Below, piece after piece: positions 1 through 10,638 of a DNA stretch of 64,000 nt. Each line of letters begins with the position of its first letter. The first letter of the stretch is position 1. The stretch is from Halomonas citrativorans (lineage in GTDB: Bacteria; Pseudomonadota; Gammaproteobacteria; Pseudomonadales; Halomonadaceae): assembly GCF_900163645.1 (NCBI RefSeq), contig NZ_FUKM01000048.1, positions 62,001 through 126,000 of the forward strand, read 5' to 3'. The translations under genes and the position numbers were made by a program. The notes under the pieces were generated by a model. The model did no database searches. It was not told where the DNA came from and worked only from the letters and a program-made list of their open reading frames with translations.

Positions 1-293
1 TCCAGCCCGGTTTCACCAATGGCAATGGCGCCGTACTGCTCTGCGGCTTCTTGAATATCACTCGCCAATGGCTCTTGAACAGGCGTATGCAGCGGATGAA
101 GGCCCGCCGAAATAGCGACGTCGCTATGCTCACGAGCAATCGCAGCGAGGCCTGGCATATCCTCAAGGGTCACTGAAATCGCCAAAAACTGGCTAACGTT
201 TGCAGCTCTCGCCGCGTTTAGCGTGGCGGCGATATCACCACCGTGTGTGTGCTCCGACAAACGATCCAAATGACAGTGCGAATCAACAAACAT
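1..293 (-). CDS. tatD: TatD-family metal-dependent DNase, N-terminal part
   Basis: The first 97 codons of a gene that runs off the left edge. The protein opens with MFVDSHCHLDRL, the His-x-His metal-binding motif that starts TatD hydrolases, and later shows the GLHP and GETGL segments typical of the family (the Glu of GETGL is a metal ligand). TatD enzymes are cytoplasmic metal-dependent nucleases of the amidohydrolase superfamily. The gene is last in the tmk-holB-pilZ-tatD run, a conserved order in gammaproteobacteria. Only the N-terminal third is visible, so TatD cannot be separated from close paralogues such as YcfH; the holB neighbourhood fits YcfH-type TatD. Confidence 0.88.
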   Translation of the reverse strand, partial: MFVDSHCHLDRLSEHTHGGDIAATLNAARAANVSQFLAISVTLEDMPGLAAIAREHSDVAISAGLHPLHTPVQEPLASDIQEAAEQYGAIAIGETGL

Positions 294-339
294 GAACGTC
301 TCATCAACCAAAAAGAGAAATAAAAAAGGCAGGATAACG

Positions 340-672
340 CTAAAGCGTCAATGAGGGAGCCGTATGGTCATCAGCTTCCAGCAGCATTTCGATGCGCTCG
401 CGCAGAGCGCTATCCTTGAAGCTAAAGTGAACACCAATTCCCGCGACACGCTGACTACTTACCTCGTCAGGCGATATCCATACGACATCACCCGAAACCG
501 TCAGGCGTTCACACTCACCCGGCAACGTGAGCAATAAAGTGACCTGATCACCCAGCGCATAGGGCGTTTTGGTAGGTACAAACAGACCTCCACGCTCCAA
601 AAACGGCATATAAGCTGAAAATAGCGTAGACGTATCAGGTACGGTGAGGGCAAGGGCTTTCTGAACACTCAT
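340..672 (-). CDS. pilZ: PilZ-type type IV pilus assembly protein
   Basis: A 110-residue single-domain PilZ protein. The segments YMPFLERGGLFVPT, YALGDQV and VVWISPD, followed by AGIGVHF, match the atypical PilZ of pseudomonads, which is needed for type IV pilus biogenesis but lacks the N-terminal RxxxR c-di-GMP motif; that motif is absent here too. The ATG at 672 is chosen because it has GAGTGAGG just upstream, whereas an in-frame ATG at 705 has no Shine-Dalgarno sequence. The gene sits between holB and tatD, as in Pseudomonas. Function in pilus assembly is inferred from the family; no pilus genes lie in this window. Confidence 0.85.
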   Translation of the reverse strand: MSVQKALALTVPDTSTLFSAYMPFLERGGLFVPTKTPYALGDQVTLLLTLPGECERLTVSGDVVWISPDEVSSQRVAGIGVHFSFKDSALRERIEMLLEADDHTAPSLTL

Positions 673-762
673 ATCAACCTCACTCGCCGGTAAACCCATG
701 ACCACAGTCGTAAATACATAACTAGAGGTTGATGGTTGAAATCCATAGCCAACGCAATAACG

Positions 763-2402
<1,640 letters not shown>

Positions 2403-2456
2403 TTAATCAACGCTTGCATCGTTGAGATCAACTTCATGAAAAACCAACACTTTGGA

Positions 2457-3461
2457 TCAGCGGTTGCGAATATAGCGATTAACTGCATTATTGTGCTCAC
2501 GCAGCGTACGCGAAAAGTGGTGTGTGCCGTCACCCTTGGATACGAAATAGAGCGTCTCGCCAGGCAGGGGATCGACCGCTGCTTCAAGCGACGCTCGCCC
2601 CGGCATGGCAATCGGCGTAGGCGGCATGCCATCAATCACATAGGTATTGTAAGGCGTGGCTTCACGCAGATCGGCATAGGTAATGCGCCCTTGATACCGG
2701 TCGCCCATACCATAAATCACGGTCGGATCAGTTTGTAGGCGCATGCCCTGCTCCGTCCGGCGCTTAAAGACACCGGCGATCTCACGCCTCTCTTCAGGCG
2801 CGCCTGTTTCACGCTCAATCAGCGATGCCATAATAAGCGCCTCATAAGGCGTCTCAATGGTCAGGTCATCGGAACGTGCGGCCCATACCTTTTCTAAAAT
2901 GTTTTCCATCCGCACCAACGCTTGGCGCAAAATATCGACGTCACTCATACCCAGGTGGTAGCGGTACGTATCGGGGAAAAACCAGCCCTCTGGAAAGGTG
3001 CCTTCTCTATCCAGCAAGGTCATTATTTCTTCATCGCTCAACTCCGCCGTGCGATGCTCCAGCTTGGGCGCGTTATTGAGTAGATCGCGTAGTTGACTGA
3101 ATGAGCGTCCTTCTGGAAGCGTCAACGGATACGTCACCACTCGGTTACTGCCTAACAGCCCCAGCATTTCAAGCCCATTCATACCGGGCGTTAACTCATA
3201 TTCGCCCACACGAAGACGGGGAATACGTTCCGGCTGAACCCGAGCCAATACTTGAAAAGCCCAGGCATCCTCAAGAATCCCTTGCGCCTCCAACTGCGCA
3301 ACCACCTGATTAAAGCCTGCTCCAGCAGGCACCTGATATAAAACAGGGACTTCTAAAGCAAGAGGAGCGTCTAATCGGCTTTGCCAATAAAAATAGCTGC
3401 CTGCGACGCCAACGACGCCCAATACCAGAATAATTCCAACAGCGGCCAGTAACCGTTTCAA
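2457..3461 (-). CDS. mltG: Endolytic murein transglycosylase MltG
   Basis: 334 residues with one N-terminal membrane segment (about residues 4-25) and a periplasmic YceG-like domain. MltG cleaves nascent glycan strands and is thought to terminate polymerisation. The LIERETG segment carries the expected catalytic glutamate. The start is a TTG at 3461, supported by AGGTGA five bases upstream, and no better ATG is near. It lies ten bases after pabC and before tmk, the usual arrangement. The non-ATG start may lower expression (inference). Confidence 0.92.
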   Translation of the reverse strand: MKRLLAAVGIILVLGVVGVAGSYFYWQSRLDAPLALEVPVLYQVPAGAGFNQVVAQLEAQGILEDAWAFQVLARVQPERIPRLRVGEYELTPGMNGLEMLGLLGSNRVVTYPLTLPEGRSFSQLRDLLNNAPKLEHRTAELSDEEIMTLLDREGTFPEGWFFPDTYRYHLGMSDVDILRQALVRMENILEKVWAARSDDLTIETPYEALIMASLIERETGAPEERREIAGVFKRRTEQGMRLQTDPTVIYGMGDRYQGRITYADLREATPYNTYVIDGMPPTPIAMPGRASLEAAVDPLPGETLYFVSKGDGTHHFSRTLREHNNAVNRYIRNR

Positions 3462-3470
3462 CGTATCACC

Positions 3471-4298
3471 TCAACAAAATAGGTCAGGGCTTGCGGTATA
3501 AGTTGACGCATAGCCAAGCAGACGATGCGCCTGTGTTTGGAACTTATCGGGCTGATTAATCGGCCAACGCTGCAGACAATCCGCATCTTCAGACAATAAC
3601 GTCGCCACTGGCCATACCCCCTGTACGGAGTTCGCCACCCAAGCGCGCTCAACGGCGGGTAAGGCTTCAAGGGTTAGATTGGCTTCGCGCACAGCGCCTT
3701 CAGCAATTAACGCGGCACGCAATGTACCGGCCACGCCACATGTATCGAGTGGCGGCGTAAACAGTTCACCGTGTTGCTGCCAAAACAGGTTCATGCTGGT
3801 CGCCTCGATCAACTGCCCTTGAGCGTCCGCCAGCAAACCTTCGGCAATCGACACATCCTGCCACTCTTGTCGTGCCATTACATTTTCGAGGCGGTTCAAA
3901 TGCTTGATACCAGCCAAAGCCGGTTGGTGAGCCAAGCGTATGCGACAGATACGCACCGTCACGCCGCTTTTCCAGCGCTCAACCATAGGGGCGAAAGAAG
4001 TCCGCCGACTTAGTAAACGGGGTGTTGGTGTATCAGGTAATGCATACCCCCTTCCACCACTACCCCGTGTAACAATCAGTTTTAATACTTCAAGCGGTGC
4101 TGTGGCGCTTCCCTGCCAAGTGGCATCTATCGCCTCTTGGCAAGGAACTGGAATGCCGAGCCGCTGACACCCCTTCACCAACCGCGCTACGTGGTATGCC
4201 CACAGCACCGGTTTACCGTTACGCAGCAGTACCGTTTCGAACACGCCGTCCCCATACGCCAGCCCGCGATCATCAAACGGCACCTGAGGTAGGGTCAT
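3471..4298 (-). CDS. pabC: Aminodeoxychorismate lyase
   Basis: 275 residues, fold-type IV PLP enzyme that converts 4-amino-4-deoxychorismate to 4-aminobenzoate and pyruvate in folate synthesis. The PLP lysine is in the GIKHLNRLEN segment; the GVAGTLR phosphate-binding loop and the N-terminal RGLAYGDGVFET motif are intact. It follows fabF by six bases and precedes mltG, the conserved context that separates it from D-amino-acid or branched-chain aminotransferases of the same fold. An unremarkable family member. Confidence 0.92.
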   Translation of the reverse strand: MTLPQVPFDDRGLAYGDGVFETVLLRNGKPVLWAYHVARLVKGCQRLGIPVPCQEAIDATWQGSATAPLEVLKLIVTRGSGGRGYALPDTPTPRLLSRRTSFAPMVERWKSGVTVRICRIRLAHQPALAGIKHLNRLENVMARQEWQDVSIAEGLLADAQGQLIEATSMNLFWQQHGELFTPPLDTCGVAGTLRAALIAEGAVREANLTLEALPAVERAWVANSVQGVWPVATLLSEDADCLQRWPINQPDKFQTQAHRLLGYASTYTASPDLFC

Positions 4299-4304
4299 CT
4301 TGCG

Positions 4305-5543
4305 TTATACCTTTTTAAACAGCAGCGAGCCGTTGGTGCCGCCAAACCCAAACGAGTTGGACAAGGCAACATCAATGCGCATGTTACGCGCCGTGTGCGG
4401 CACATAATCCAGATTGCAGCCTTCCTGAGGGTTATCCAGGTTAATGGTTGGAGGTGCCACCTGATCACGAATGGCCAGGATGCTAAACACCGCTTCAACA
4501 GCGCCAGCAGCTCCTAACAAATGGCCAATCATGGACTTGGTAGAACTTACCGCCACATCCTGAGCGGCACTGCCCATTACCCGTTCAACAGCACGGCTTT
4601 CTGCAAGGTCGCCAGCGGCCGTGGAGGTTCCATGCGCGTTAATATAGTGCACTTCGGAAGGGTCCATTTGAGCATCTTTAATCGCATTGCTCATGGAAAG
4701 CGCAGCCCCGCGACCATCTGCAGGCGGTGCCGTCATGTGATAGGCATCATCACTCATACCAAACCCGACAAGCTCGGCATAGATATTCGCGCCACGTGCT
4801 TTGGCATGCTCGTACTCTTCAAGTACCAGTACACCGGCACCATCCGAGAGAACAAAGCCATCGCGATCTTTATCCCAAGGACGGCTTGCTGCTTCGGGAT
4901 TATCATTACGCGTTGAAAGCGCTCGGGCGGCAGAGAAGCCTCCTAGGCCAAGTGGCGTCGTTGCCATTTCAGCACCACCGCAGATCATGACATCCGCATC
5001 ACCATAGGCAATCGTACGTGCACTATAGCCAATATTGTGCGTACCGCTGGTACATGCGGTGGTAATAGCGATGTTAGGGCCTTGAAAGCCATGTTGAATC
5101 GCCAAATTGCCCGAGATCATATTGATGATGGAGCCCGGCACGAAAAAAGGTGATACGCGACGAGCGCCGCCCTTATTAAGCGCATTGTGGTTATGCTCGA
5201 TCATGGGCAGGCCACCAATGCCTGACCCCATGGCCACCCCGATACGCGGTGCATTCTCTTCTGTACAGGTAATACCAGCATCCTGAATTGCCTGCGCGCC
5301 AGCCGCCATGCCGTACTGAATGAACAGGTCCATTTTGCGGGCTTCTTTGGGATTCAGATAAGAGCTAATATCAAAATTCTTAACCGAACCACCAAAGCGT
5401 GTATTGAAGCTACTTGTATCAAAGTGCTCAATGGGCGCTATGCCGCTCTTACCGGCCGTAATATTCGCCCACGTTTCATCCACGCTATTGCCCACTGGGG
5501 TCACCAGGCCTAACCCAGTTACCACTACCCTTCTTCGCGCCAT
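4305..5543 (-). CDS. fabF: 3-oxoacyl-ACP synthase II (KAS II)
   Basis: 412 residues, condensing enzyme that elongates acyl-ACP with malonyl-ACP, with the KAS II role in cis-vaccenate formation. The Cys-His-His triad is visible: Cys164 in TACTSGTHN, His304 in NAHGTST and His341 in [12 protein letters not shown]. The ATG at 5543 (MARRRVV) is preferred over an in-frame upstream start because GGAGG sits seven bases before it and the length then matches E. coli FabF (413). It is downstream of acpP but separated from it by an intrinsic terminator, so its expression depends on read-through or its own promoter. Confidence 0.96.
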   Translation of the reverse strand: MARRRVVVTGLGLVTPVGNSVDETWANITAGKSGIAPIEHFDTSSFNTRFGGSVKNFDISSYLNPKEARKMDLFIQYGMAAGAQAIQDAGITCTEENAPRIGVAMGSGIGGLPMIEHNHNALNKGGARRVSPFFVPGSIINMISGNLAIQHGFQGPNIAITTACTSGTHNIGYSARTIAYGDADVMICGGAEMATTPLGLGGFSAARALSTRNDNPEAASRPWDKDRDGFVLSDGAGVLVLEEYEHAKARGANIYAELVGFGMSDDAYHMTAPPADGRGAALSMSNAIKDAQMDPSEVHYINAHGTSTAAGDLAESRAVERVMGSAAQDVAVSSTKSMIGHLLGAAGAVEAVFSILAIRDQVAPPTINLDNPQEGCNLDYVPHTARNMRIDVALSNSFGFGGTNGSLLFKKV

Positions 5544-5652
5544 TAGCTTTCCTCCAGGCATCCATGGTGACTCGACCCATCCGGGTCATTTTCAGCAGAA
5601 ATTAGGTGCCTAGTATAACGGAGATTGAACGTTATGTTTACGGTGAAGCACA

Positions 5653-5687
5653 AAGCAAAAAAGCCGCCCGTTAAAAGGGCGGCTTTT
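5653..5687 (-). terminator. Intrinsic terminator after acpP
   Basis: An 11-bp perfect stem (5659-5669 with 5677-5687), GC-rich with a 7-base loop, followed on the minus strand by a run of six T. It lies in the acpP-fabF gap and should end most acpP transcripts before fabF. Confidence 0.85.
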
Positions 5688-5734
5688 AAGGGGGGTGCTA
5701 GCACCACACCCTCGTTTGATGCATCAACTTGCCC

Positions 5735-5968
5735 TTACTGGTGGGCGTTTACGTAGTCGATGGCTTCCTGAACTGTCGTAATTTTTTCCGCCTCTTCATC
5801 AGGAATTTCAGTATCGAATTCCTCTTCCAAAGCCATTACCAGCTCAACAGTGTCAAGCGAGTCAGCACCCAAGTCTTCAGTGAAAGAAGAGCTGTTCTGG
5901 ATGTCTTCTTCTTTAACGTTCAGGCGCTCTGCTACAACTTTCTTAACGCGCTCTTCAATAGTACTCAT
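5735..5968 (-). CDS. acpP: Acyl carrier protein
   Basis: 77 residues, strongly acidic, the carrier that holds growing acyl chains on 4'-phosphopantetheine. The attachment serine is Ser37 in the invariant [10 protein letters not shown] motif. The ATG at 5968 (MSTIEERV) is the true start, with TGGAGT upstream and the canonical length. It is flanked by a candidate promoter in the fabG-acpP gap and a strong terminator, consistent with the very high separate expression known for acpP. Confidence 0.98.
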   Translation of the reverse strand: MSTIEERVKKVVAERLNVKEEDIQNSSSFTEDLGADSLDTVELVMALEEEFDTEIPDEEAEKITTVQEAIDYVNAHQ

Positions 5969-6047
5969 TAACGTACTCCAGTCGTTCACATTAGCCGTTT
6001 TGGATAACCAGCTATTTGGAAACCGCAAGCCAAAAGCTGCGGGGTAG

Positions 6048-6074
6048 TTTATAGACGCCCTTAGGCAGACGCAA
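6048..6074 (-). promoter_or_regulatory. Candidate acpP promoter
   Basis: On the minus strand TTGCGT (6069-6074) and TATAAA (6048-6053) are separated by 15 bases, shorter than ideal. The -35 lies inside the 8-bp inverted repeat at 6059-6089. Position between fabG and acpP makes sense; the match alone is moderate. Confidence 0.4.
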
Positions 6075-6089
6075 CCGCTAAGCCTAAGG
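6059..6089. repeat. 8-bp perfect inverted repeat in the fabG-acpP gap
   Basis: CCTTAGGC at 6059-6066 pairs exactly with GCCTAAGG at 6082-6089, leaving a 15-base centre. There is no T run after it, so it is not a normal terminator. It overlaps the candidate acpP -35, so it could be an operator or an mRNA hairpin at the end of fabG transcripts. Confidence 0.55.
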
Positions 6090-6092
6090 CCA

Positions 6093-6836
6093 TCAACGCA
6101 TATTCATGCCGCCATTCACATGCAGCGTCTCACCGGTAATGTAACCTGCAGCATCACTGGTAAGAAAACCGACAGCGGCGGCTATCTCTTCCGGGCCGCC
6201 CAGACGAGCCAACGGAATTTGCTTCAGCAGCATTTCATGCTGTGCTTCCGGCAACGCTTCGGTCATATCGGTGGCAATGAAGCCTGGTGCTACCGCATTA
6301 ACGGTAATTGCACGTGAAGCCACTTCACGTGCCAACGCACGGCTAAAACCCTCCATACCCGCTTTTGCAGCCGCATAGTTAGTCTGGCCAAGGTTACCCA
6401 TGGTCGCCACTACAGAGCTGATGGATACGATACGTCCAAAACGCGCTTTGGTCATGCCTCGCAGGCACGCCTTGCTTACACGATAGACGGACTTGAGATT
6501 GGTATCCATCACCGAATCCCACTCATCCTCTTTCATGCGCATCAATAAATTATCACGCGTAATACCCGCGTTATTAACCAAAATTGTCGGCGCACCAAAG
6601 CGCTCCGCGATGACCTTAAGCACGTCATCAATGCTCGTCTGGTCCGTCACGTTAAGGCAAAGACCAGCACCTTCAATGCCGTTTTGCTGCAAATCGGCAT
6701 CAATTTTTTGTGCACCGGACTCACTGGTCGCGGTTCCGATCACGATACGGCCCTGACGGCCCAGCTCGTGGGCAATCGCTCGACCGATACCACGACTGGC
6801 ACCAGTAACAAGCGCAACTCGGCGTTCTTGCGTCAT
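6093..6836 (-). CDS. fabG: 3-oxoacyl-ACP reductase
   Basis: 247 residues, NADPH-dependent short-chain dehydrogenase that performs the first reduction of each fatty-acid cycle. The cofactor loop TGASRGIG is at residues 11-18, NNAG at 88-91, and the Ser141, Tyr154, Lys158 catalytic set is intact. The C-terminal [12 protein letters not shown] is typical of FabG rather than of other SDR enzymes. It lies between fabD and acpP in the standard order. AAAGG precedes the ATG. Confidence 0.97.
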   Translation of the reverse strand: MTQERRVALVTGASRGIGRAIAHELGRQGRIVIGTATSESGAQKIDADLQQNGIEGAGLCLNVTDQTSIDDVLKVIAERFGAPTILVNNAGITRDNLLMRMKEDEWDSVMDTNLKSVYRVSKACLRGMTKARFGRIVSISSVVATMGNLGQTNYAAAKAGMEGFSRALAREVASRAITVNAVAPGFIATDMTEALPEAQHEMLLKQIPLARLGGPEEIAAAVGFLTSDAAGYITGETLHVNGGMNMR

Positions 6837-6905
6837 AATTTTTTGCCTTTAACTATTTGCTTTTTAACCACATAAATAAGCAAGGATAGCGAAAATTTCG
6901 GCGAA

Positions 6906-7865
6906 CTAGGCGTCACCAGCCTGCGCTTCACGTGCCAGCTCAAGCGCCGCATCCAGGCTGTCAGGGTCATTGACTGCCAGCCCTTTAGCACCACGGACAA
7001 TACGCTTGTTAAGCCCTGTCAGCACTTTACCTGGACCACACTCAATAAACACATTAACAGACTGAGCAGCCATGGCTTCAACGCATGCTGCCCAACGCAC
7101 CGGTTGATAAAGCTGTTCGATCAACCGCGTACGCAGCGTATCAATGTCGGCATGCGCCTGCGCATCTACGTTTTGAATAACCGTGTAACGTGGCGCTCGA
7201 AATTCGACACTTTCCATAGCGGCGGCCAAACGCTCGGCTGCTGGACGCATCAGTTCACAATGTGAAGGCACCGAAACCGGTAGCGCCATTGCACGCTTGG
7301 CACCCGCCTCCTGACACGCCACAATCGCCCGCTCAACCGCAGCGGCACTTCCAGCAATCACGACCTGGCCCGGTGAATTATAATTAACGGCCGAAACAAT
7401 ATCTCCCTGCGCAGCACTGGCGCAAGCGGCTTCAACCGCATTATCCTCCAAGCCGAGAATAGCCGCCATACCGCCCTCACCGACCGGCACTGCGTCCTGC
7501 ATGGCTTCGCCACGAAGGCGAACCAGTTGAACGCCTTCAGCAAAGCCCATCACGCCCGCACACACCATGGCGCTATATTCACCCAGGCTATGCCCGGCCA
7601 TGACAGTAGGTCGAGGCCCTTCAAGCTCCTGCCACACCCGCCAAATTGCAACACTAGCAGAAAGCAGCGCAGGCTGCGTGCAAGCGGTCGCGTTTAGCGT
7701 GGCCTCGGGGCCTTCCTGGACGACTTTCCACAAGTCGTAACCAAGTGCATCCGAAGCTTCCTCAAATGTTGTTCCCACTACACTATAGCGTTCGGCTAGC
7801 TCACGCAGCATTCCAAGCTGCTGAGAGCCTTGCCCGGGAAAAATGAGGGCAAGGGGTTGAGACAT
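6906..7865 (-). CDS. fabD: Malonyl-CoA:ACP transacylase
   Basis: 319 residues. It transfers malonyl from CoA to ACP. The family opens with IFPGQGSQ (residues 8-15); the nucleophile is Ser93 in GHSLG and the catalytic histidine lies in VPSHCELM. An in-frame GTG nine bases upstream exists, but the ATG at 7865 has AAAGGTGA at a good distance. plsX is 196 bases upstream; the fabH gene usually found between them is missing. Confidence 0.95.
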   Translation of the reverse strand: MSQPLALIFPGQGSQQLGMLRELAERYSVVGTTFEEASDALGYDLWKVVQEGPEATLNATACTQPALLSASVAIWRVWQELEGPRPTVMAGHSLGEYSAMVCAGVMGFAEGVQLVRLRGEAMQDAVPVGEGGMAAILGLEDNAVEAACASAAQGDIVSAVNYNSPGQVVIAGSAAAVERAIVACQEAGAKRAMALPVSVPSHCELMRPAAERLAAAMESVEFRAPRYTVIQNVDAQAHADIDTLRTRLIEQLYQPVRWAACVEAMAAQSVNVFIECGPGKVLTGLNKRIVRGAKGLAVNDPDSLDAALELAREAQAGDA

Positions 7866-8061
7866 GTCGTTCACCTTTGCTCTTTAGGCATTTGCTCATT
7901 TGAGCGATAGGCGTGGCTATGGGTACATCCTGCTGTCACCAATAGCCCGCAAAATAAGTTCTAACCTATTATTATCGAGCACTTTACCTAGTAGCACTCT
8001 GCACCCATACCCTACACCATGGTGCACACATGGGCGCCTTTCTTAATAGCTGAAAATTGTA

Positions 8062-9081
8062 TTAACGGCGCTCCCAACGCCCTGCCATACGCGCGGGCAG
8101 ATTATGCTCCACTTCACGTACAGCGCGCTGGATCGCATAGTAAAAACCCTCTGCCTGGGTACCTCCATGGCTTTTCACCACGATGCCCTTCAAACCAAGC
8201 AGGCTTGCCCCATTGTAGCGCACAGGGTTTAATTCTTGCTTTAGATAGCGCAACACAGGCTTGGCCAGTAGACTTGCCAAACGACCGCTTAGACGCGATT
8301 CAAACGCCATTTGGACACGCTCAACCAGCATACGAGTCAAACCTTCGCTTGCTTTGAGTACGGCATTCCCGACAAAGCCATCACACACAACCACATCAAG
8401 CTTGCCTTCAAAAAGATCACCACCTTCGGCATACCCGTGATAGGCAAAGGCGGACGCATCAGGATATTCGCGCAGAAGCCGGTCTGCTTCGCGCACATTA
8501 GCACTCCCCTTTGTGGCTTCCGCCCCCACATTAAGCAGCGCAACACGGGGCAGGCTTACATTATCGACACACTGTGCCATCGCAGCACCCATGACGGCAA
8601 AATCAACCAACCGGTGCGCGGGTGAATCCACGTTCGCCCCTAAATCCAGTAAGTAGCAGCGGCGACCGTAACGGGCCGGAATCGCAGTACTAATGGCAGG
8701 GCGCGAAATACCTTTAAGCGTTCCCAGTTCACGACGAGCAAGAGCCACCAACGCAGCCGTATTGCCCGCGCTTACTCCAGCAACTGACTCACCCAGCCGA
8801 AGGCTTCGCAGCATACACGCCATACTACTCGCCTGGCCGTGTCTAAGCGCCCAGGCAGCACTTGATGCCTGAGAGATGCTTAAAGGGGCATCACTAACCG
8901 CTAAACGTGACGCTGCCGCAGCCAAAGGCTGCGGCAAGCGTGAAAGCTCAGCAATAATTTGCTGACGCGGACCAAACAGAGTCAATTCAAGACCAGGATG
9001 TTCAATCACTGCTCTTGCAGAGCCTTCGATAACCGCATGGGAGCCTTGATCGCCTCCCATCACATCAATCGCTAGGCGCAT
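8062..9081 (-). CDS. plsX: Phosphate acyltransferase PlsX
   Basis: 339 residues. PlsX makes acyl-phosphate from acyl-ACP, feeding glycerophospholipid synthesis. The N-terminal IDVMGGDQGSHAVI and the later VCDGFVGNAVLKASEG segments are hallmarks. It follows rpmF by 43 bases in the same direction, the widely conserved rpmF-plsX pair. The protein is similar in length to E. coli PlsX, with no sign of damage. Confidence 0.95.
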   Translation of the reverse strand: MRLAIDVMGGDQGSHAVIEGSARAVIEHPGLELTLFGPRQQIIAELSRLPQPLAAAASRLAVSDAPLSISQASSAAWALRHGQASSMACMLRSLRLGESVAGVSAGNTAALVALARRELGTLKGISRPAISTAIPARYGRRCYLLDLGANVDSPAHRLVDFAVMGAAMAQCVDNVSLPRVALLNVGAEATKGSANVREADRLLREYPDASAFAYHGYAEGGDLFEGKLDVVVCDGFVGNAVLKASEGLTRMLVERVQMAFESRLSGRLASLLAKPVLRYLKQELNPVRYNGASLLGLKGIVVKSHGGTQAEGFYYAIQRAVREVEHNLPARMAGRWERR

Positions 9082-9124
9082 GCAGCACCCACTCTACTTG
9101 GCCGCTTAACAAGATAGTTAAGGC

Positions 9125-9295
9125 TTATACCTCAACCACCTTGCGACCACGGTAGAAACCATCTGCAGCGACGTGGTGACGCAGGTGCGTCGTACCGGTT
9201 TCTTTGTCCTGAGACAGCGTCGGCGCGCTCAGCGCGTCGTGGCTACGACGCATACCGCGCTTGGAACGAGTCTTACGGTTCTTTTGAACTGCCAT
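9125..9295 (-). CDS. rpmF: 50S ribosomal protein L32
   Basis: A 56-residue basic protein beginning [20 protein letters not shown] and ending GRKVVEV. This is the standard N-terminus of gammaproteobacterial L32, and the length matches E. coli (57). It has no CxxC zinc ribbon, so it is the zinc-independent form. It sits between yceD and plsX and is probably transcribed from the yceD promoter. Confidence 0.97.
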   Translation of the reverse strand: MAVQKNRKTRSKRGMRRSHDALSAPTLSQDKETGTTHLRHHVAADGFYRGRKVVEV

Positions 9296-9331
9296 GGGTG
9301 TTTACTCCAGGGTGTGTAGGGTAAATAACGC

Positions 9332-9862
9332 TTACTTTTTGCCCTTTAAGGCATTAAGCACTGCGAAAGGGTTCGTGGCCGGCGTCGCTTCTTCTGACGT
9401 GCCGTCTGTCTTGCTGACCAGCTGCTCCGCCGAGACATGGCATTCGGTCTCATCGTGATAGACCACCTGCGGCAGACTGAGGATAAGCTCATCCTCAACT
9501 ACCGTTAGTAGATCCAGCTGTTCTTTTTCCACCAGCACCGGTTCATGACTGGCAGGCAGCTCGGCGGCCAAGGCCTCGTCACTGATCATTCCAAGCAGGA
9601 AATCACTGGACACGTCTTGGCTCAGCGGCACCAAGCAACGACGACATGGCAATGCCAGTGTCGCTTGCAAATGGCCACGAATTTCACGACGACCTTGGGC
9701 ATCCACACCAAACTCAAGGACAACATGACAGTCGCCTGTTTGGTCACCTGCCTCTTCGGCAAGCCGTGGCAACGAATTCAGTGCCACTACGCCTTCTAGT
9801 CGTTCGCGGCGGGCTGCAAGCTTATAAGGCTCAACCCGGCTGGGGAGTTGTGAGGTCAACAT
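9332..9862 (-). CDS. yceD: YceD/DUF177 23S rRNA accumulation protein
   Basis: 176 residues, DUF177 family, linked in E. coli and plants to accumulation of 23S rRNA. The conserved CRRC pair is at the centre, an ETECH segment follows, and the C-terminus NPFAVLNALKGKK is the family signature. The N-terminal LPSRVEPYKLAARRERLEG aligns well with E. coli YceD, supporting the ATG at 9862. There is no Shine-Dalgarno sequence, and a consensus promoter ends only ten bases upstream, so the transcript may be essentially leaderless. Confidence 0.92.
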   Translation of the reverse strand: MLTSQLPSRVEPYKLAARRERLEGVVALNSLPRLAEEAGDQTGDCHVVLEFGVDAQGRREIRGHLQATLALPCRRCLVPLSQDVSSDFLLGMISDEALAAELPASHEPVLVEKEQLDLLTVVEDELILSLPQVVYHDETECHVSAEQLVSKTDGTSEEATPATNPFAVLNALKGKK

Positions 9863-9871
9863 AGGCGCGCA

Positions 9872-9900
9872 ATGATAGGCACTCCCCCCGCTGGTGTCAA
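9872..9900 (-). promoter_or_regulatory. Near-consensus sigma70 promoter of yceD-rpmF-plsX
   Basis: On the minus strand a perfect TTGACA (9895-9900) and TATCAT (9872-9877) are separated by exactly 17 bases. The predicted start of transcription is about 9864-9866, only a few bases before the yceD ATG at 9860-9862. Confidence 0.75.
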
Positions 9901-10030
9901 AGCTTCAACACAATTCTTCGTGGTTTATCGCACATTTCCCCATGACTTATCGCCCAAACCAGCAAATTAGGCACGCTCGCTGGCTTTCGCTACACTCCCT
10001 TTTTATTCCAAATCGCTTAGGAGAAATGGC

Positions 10031-10630
10031 GTGCCGCTTACTCAAAACGCATCGCTGGTGCTGGGCTCAAGTTCGCGCTGGCGACGAGAGCTGTTGGAAC
10101 GCTTACAGCTTCCCTATCAGTGCTATTCACCCGACATTGACGAAACACCTCGCGCCAATGAGTCCTCCAAGGCGCTTGTGCATCGTTTAGCGCTCAGCAA
10201 AGCCAACGCCGTGGCGCCCCACTTCCCCAATCACTACATCATCGGTTCAGACCAGGTAGCGCTCTTTGAAGGCGACATACTGGGCAAGCCTCACACGCAG
10301 GAACGCGCTTGCGCCAACCTGGCGCGCTTTTCAGGTCAGCGCGTTACCTTTTTAACCGGCTTAGCGCTGCTTGATACCCAAAGGCAACGTCACTATACCC
10401 ATATAGAGCCTTTCGACGTTGTCTTTCGGCCGCTAACCACACGCGAAATTGAGCGCTATGTCGCCCTTGAGCAACCATTGGACAGCGCTGGCAGCTTTCG
10501 AATGGAAGGATTAGGCATCACGCTGTTTGAAGCGTTAGAAGGGCGCGATCCGAATGCACTGATCGGACTTCCGCTTATTGCGCTATGTAGCATGCTGCGT
10601 CAAGTGGGCATGGACCCACTCGACGGTTAA
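10031..10630 (+). CDS. maf: Maf-like nucleotide pyrophosphatase (YceF type)
   Basis: 199 residues, Maf/HAM1 fold. The GSSSRWRRELLERL N-terminus, the GSDQ motif and the SAGSFRMEGLG segment place it in the YceF branch, which hydrolyses m7GTP in E. coli. It starts with GTG at 10031, with TTAGGAG upstream; no in-frame ATG is better. It is divergent from yceD and convergent with sppA, eight bases apart, as in Pseudomonas. Substrate is inferred from the branch. Confidence 0.88.
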   Translation: MPLTQNASLVLGSSSRWRRELLERLQLPYQCYSPDIDETPRANESSKALVHRLALSKANAVAPHFPNHYIIGSDQVALFEGDILGKPHTQERACANLARFSGQRVTFLTGLALLDTQRQRHYTHIEPFDVVFRPLTTREIERYVALEQPLDSAGSFRMEGLGITLFEALEGRDPNALIGLPLIALCSMLRQVGMDPLDG

Positions 10631-10638
10631 CGTCAGGC

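Noticed and set aside
7866-8061. Remnant of fabH
   Set aside because: No frame shows KAS III motifs; only a short CACCATGGTG palindrome was noticed, which is too common to weigh.
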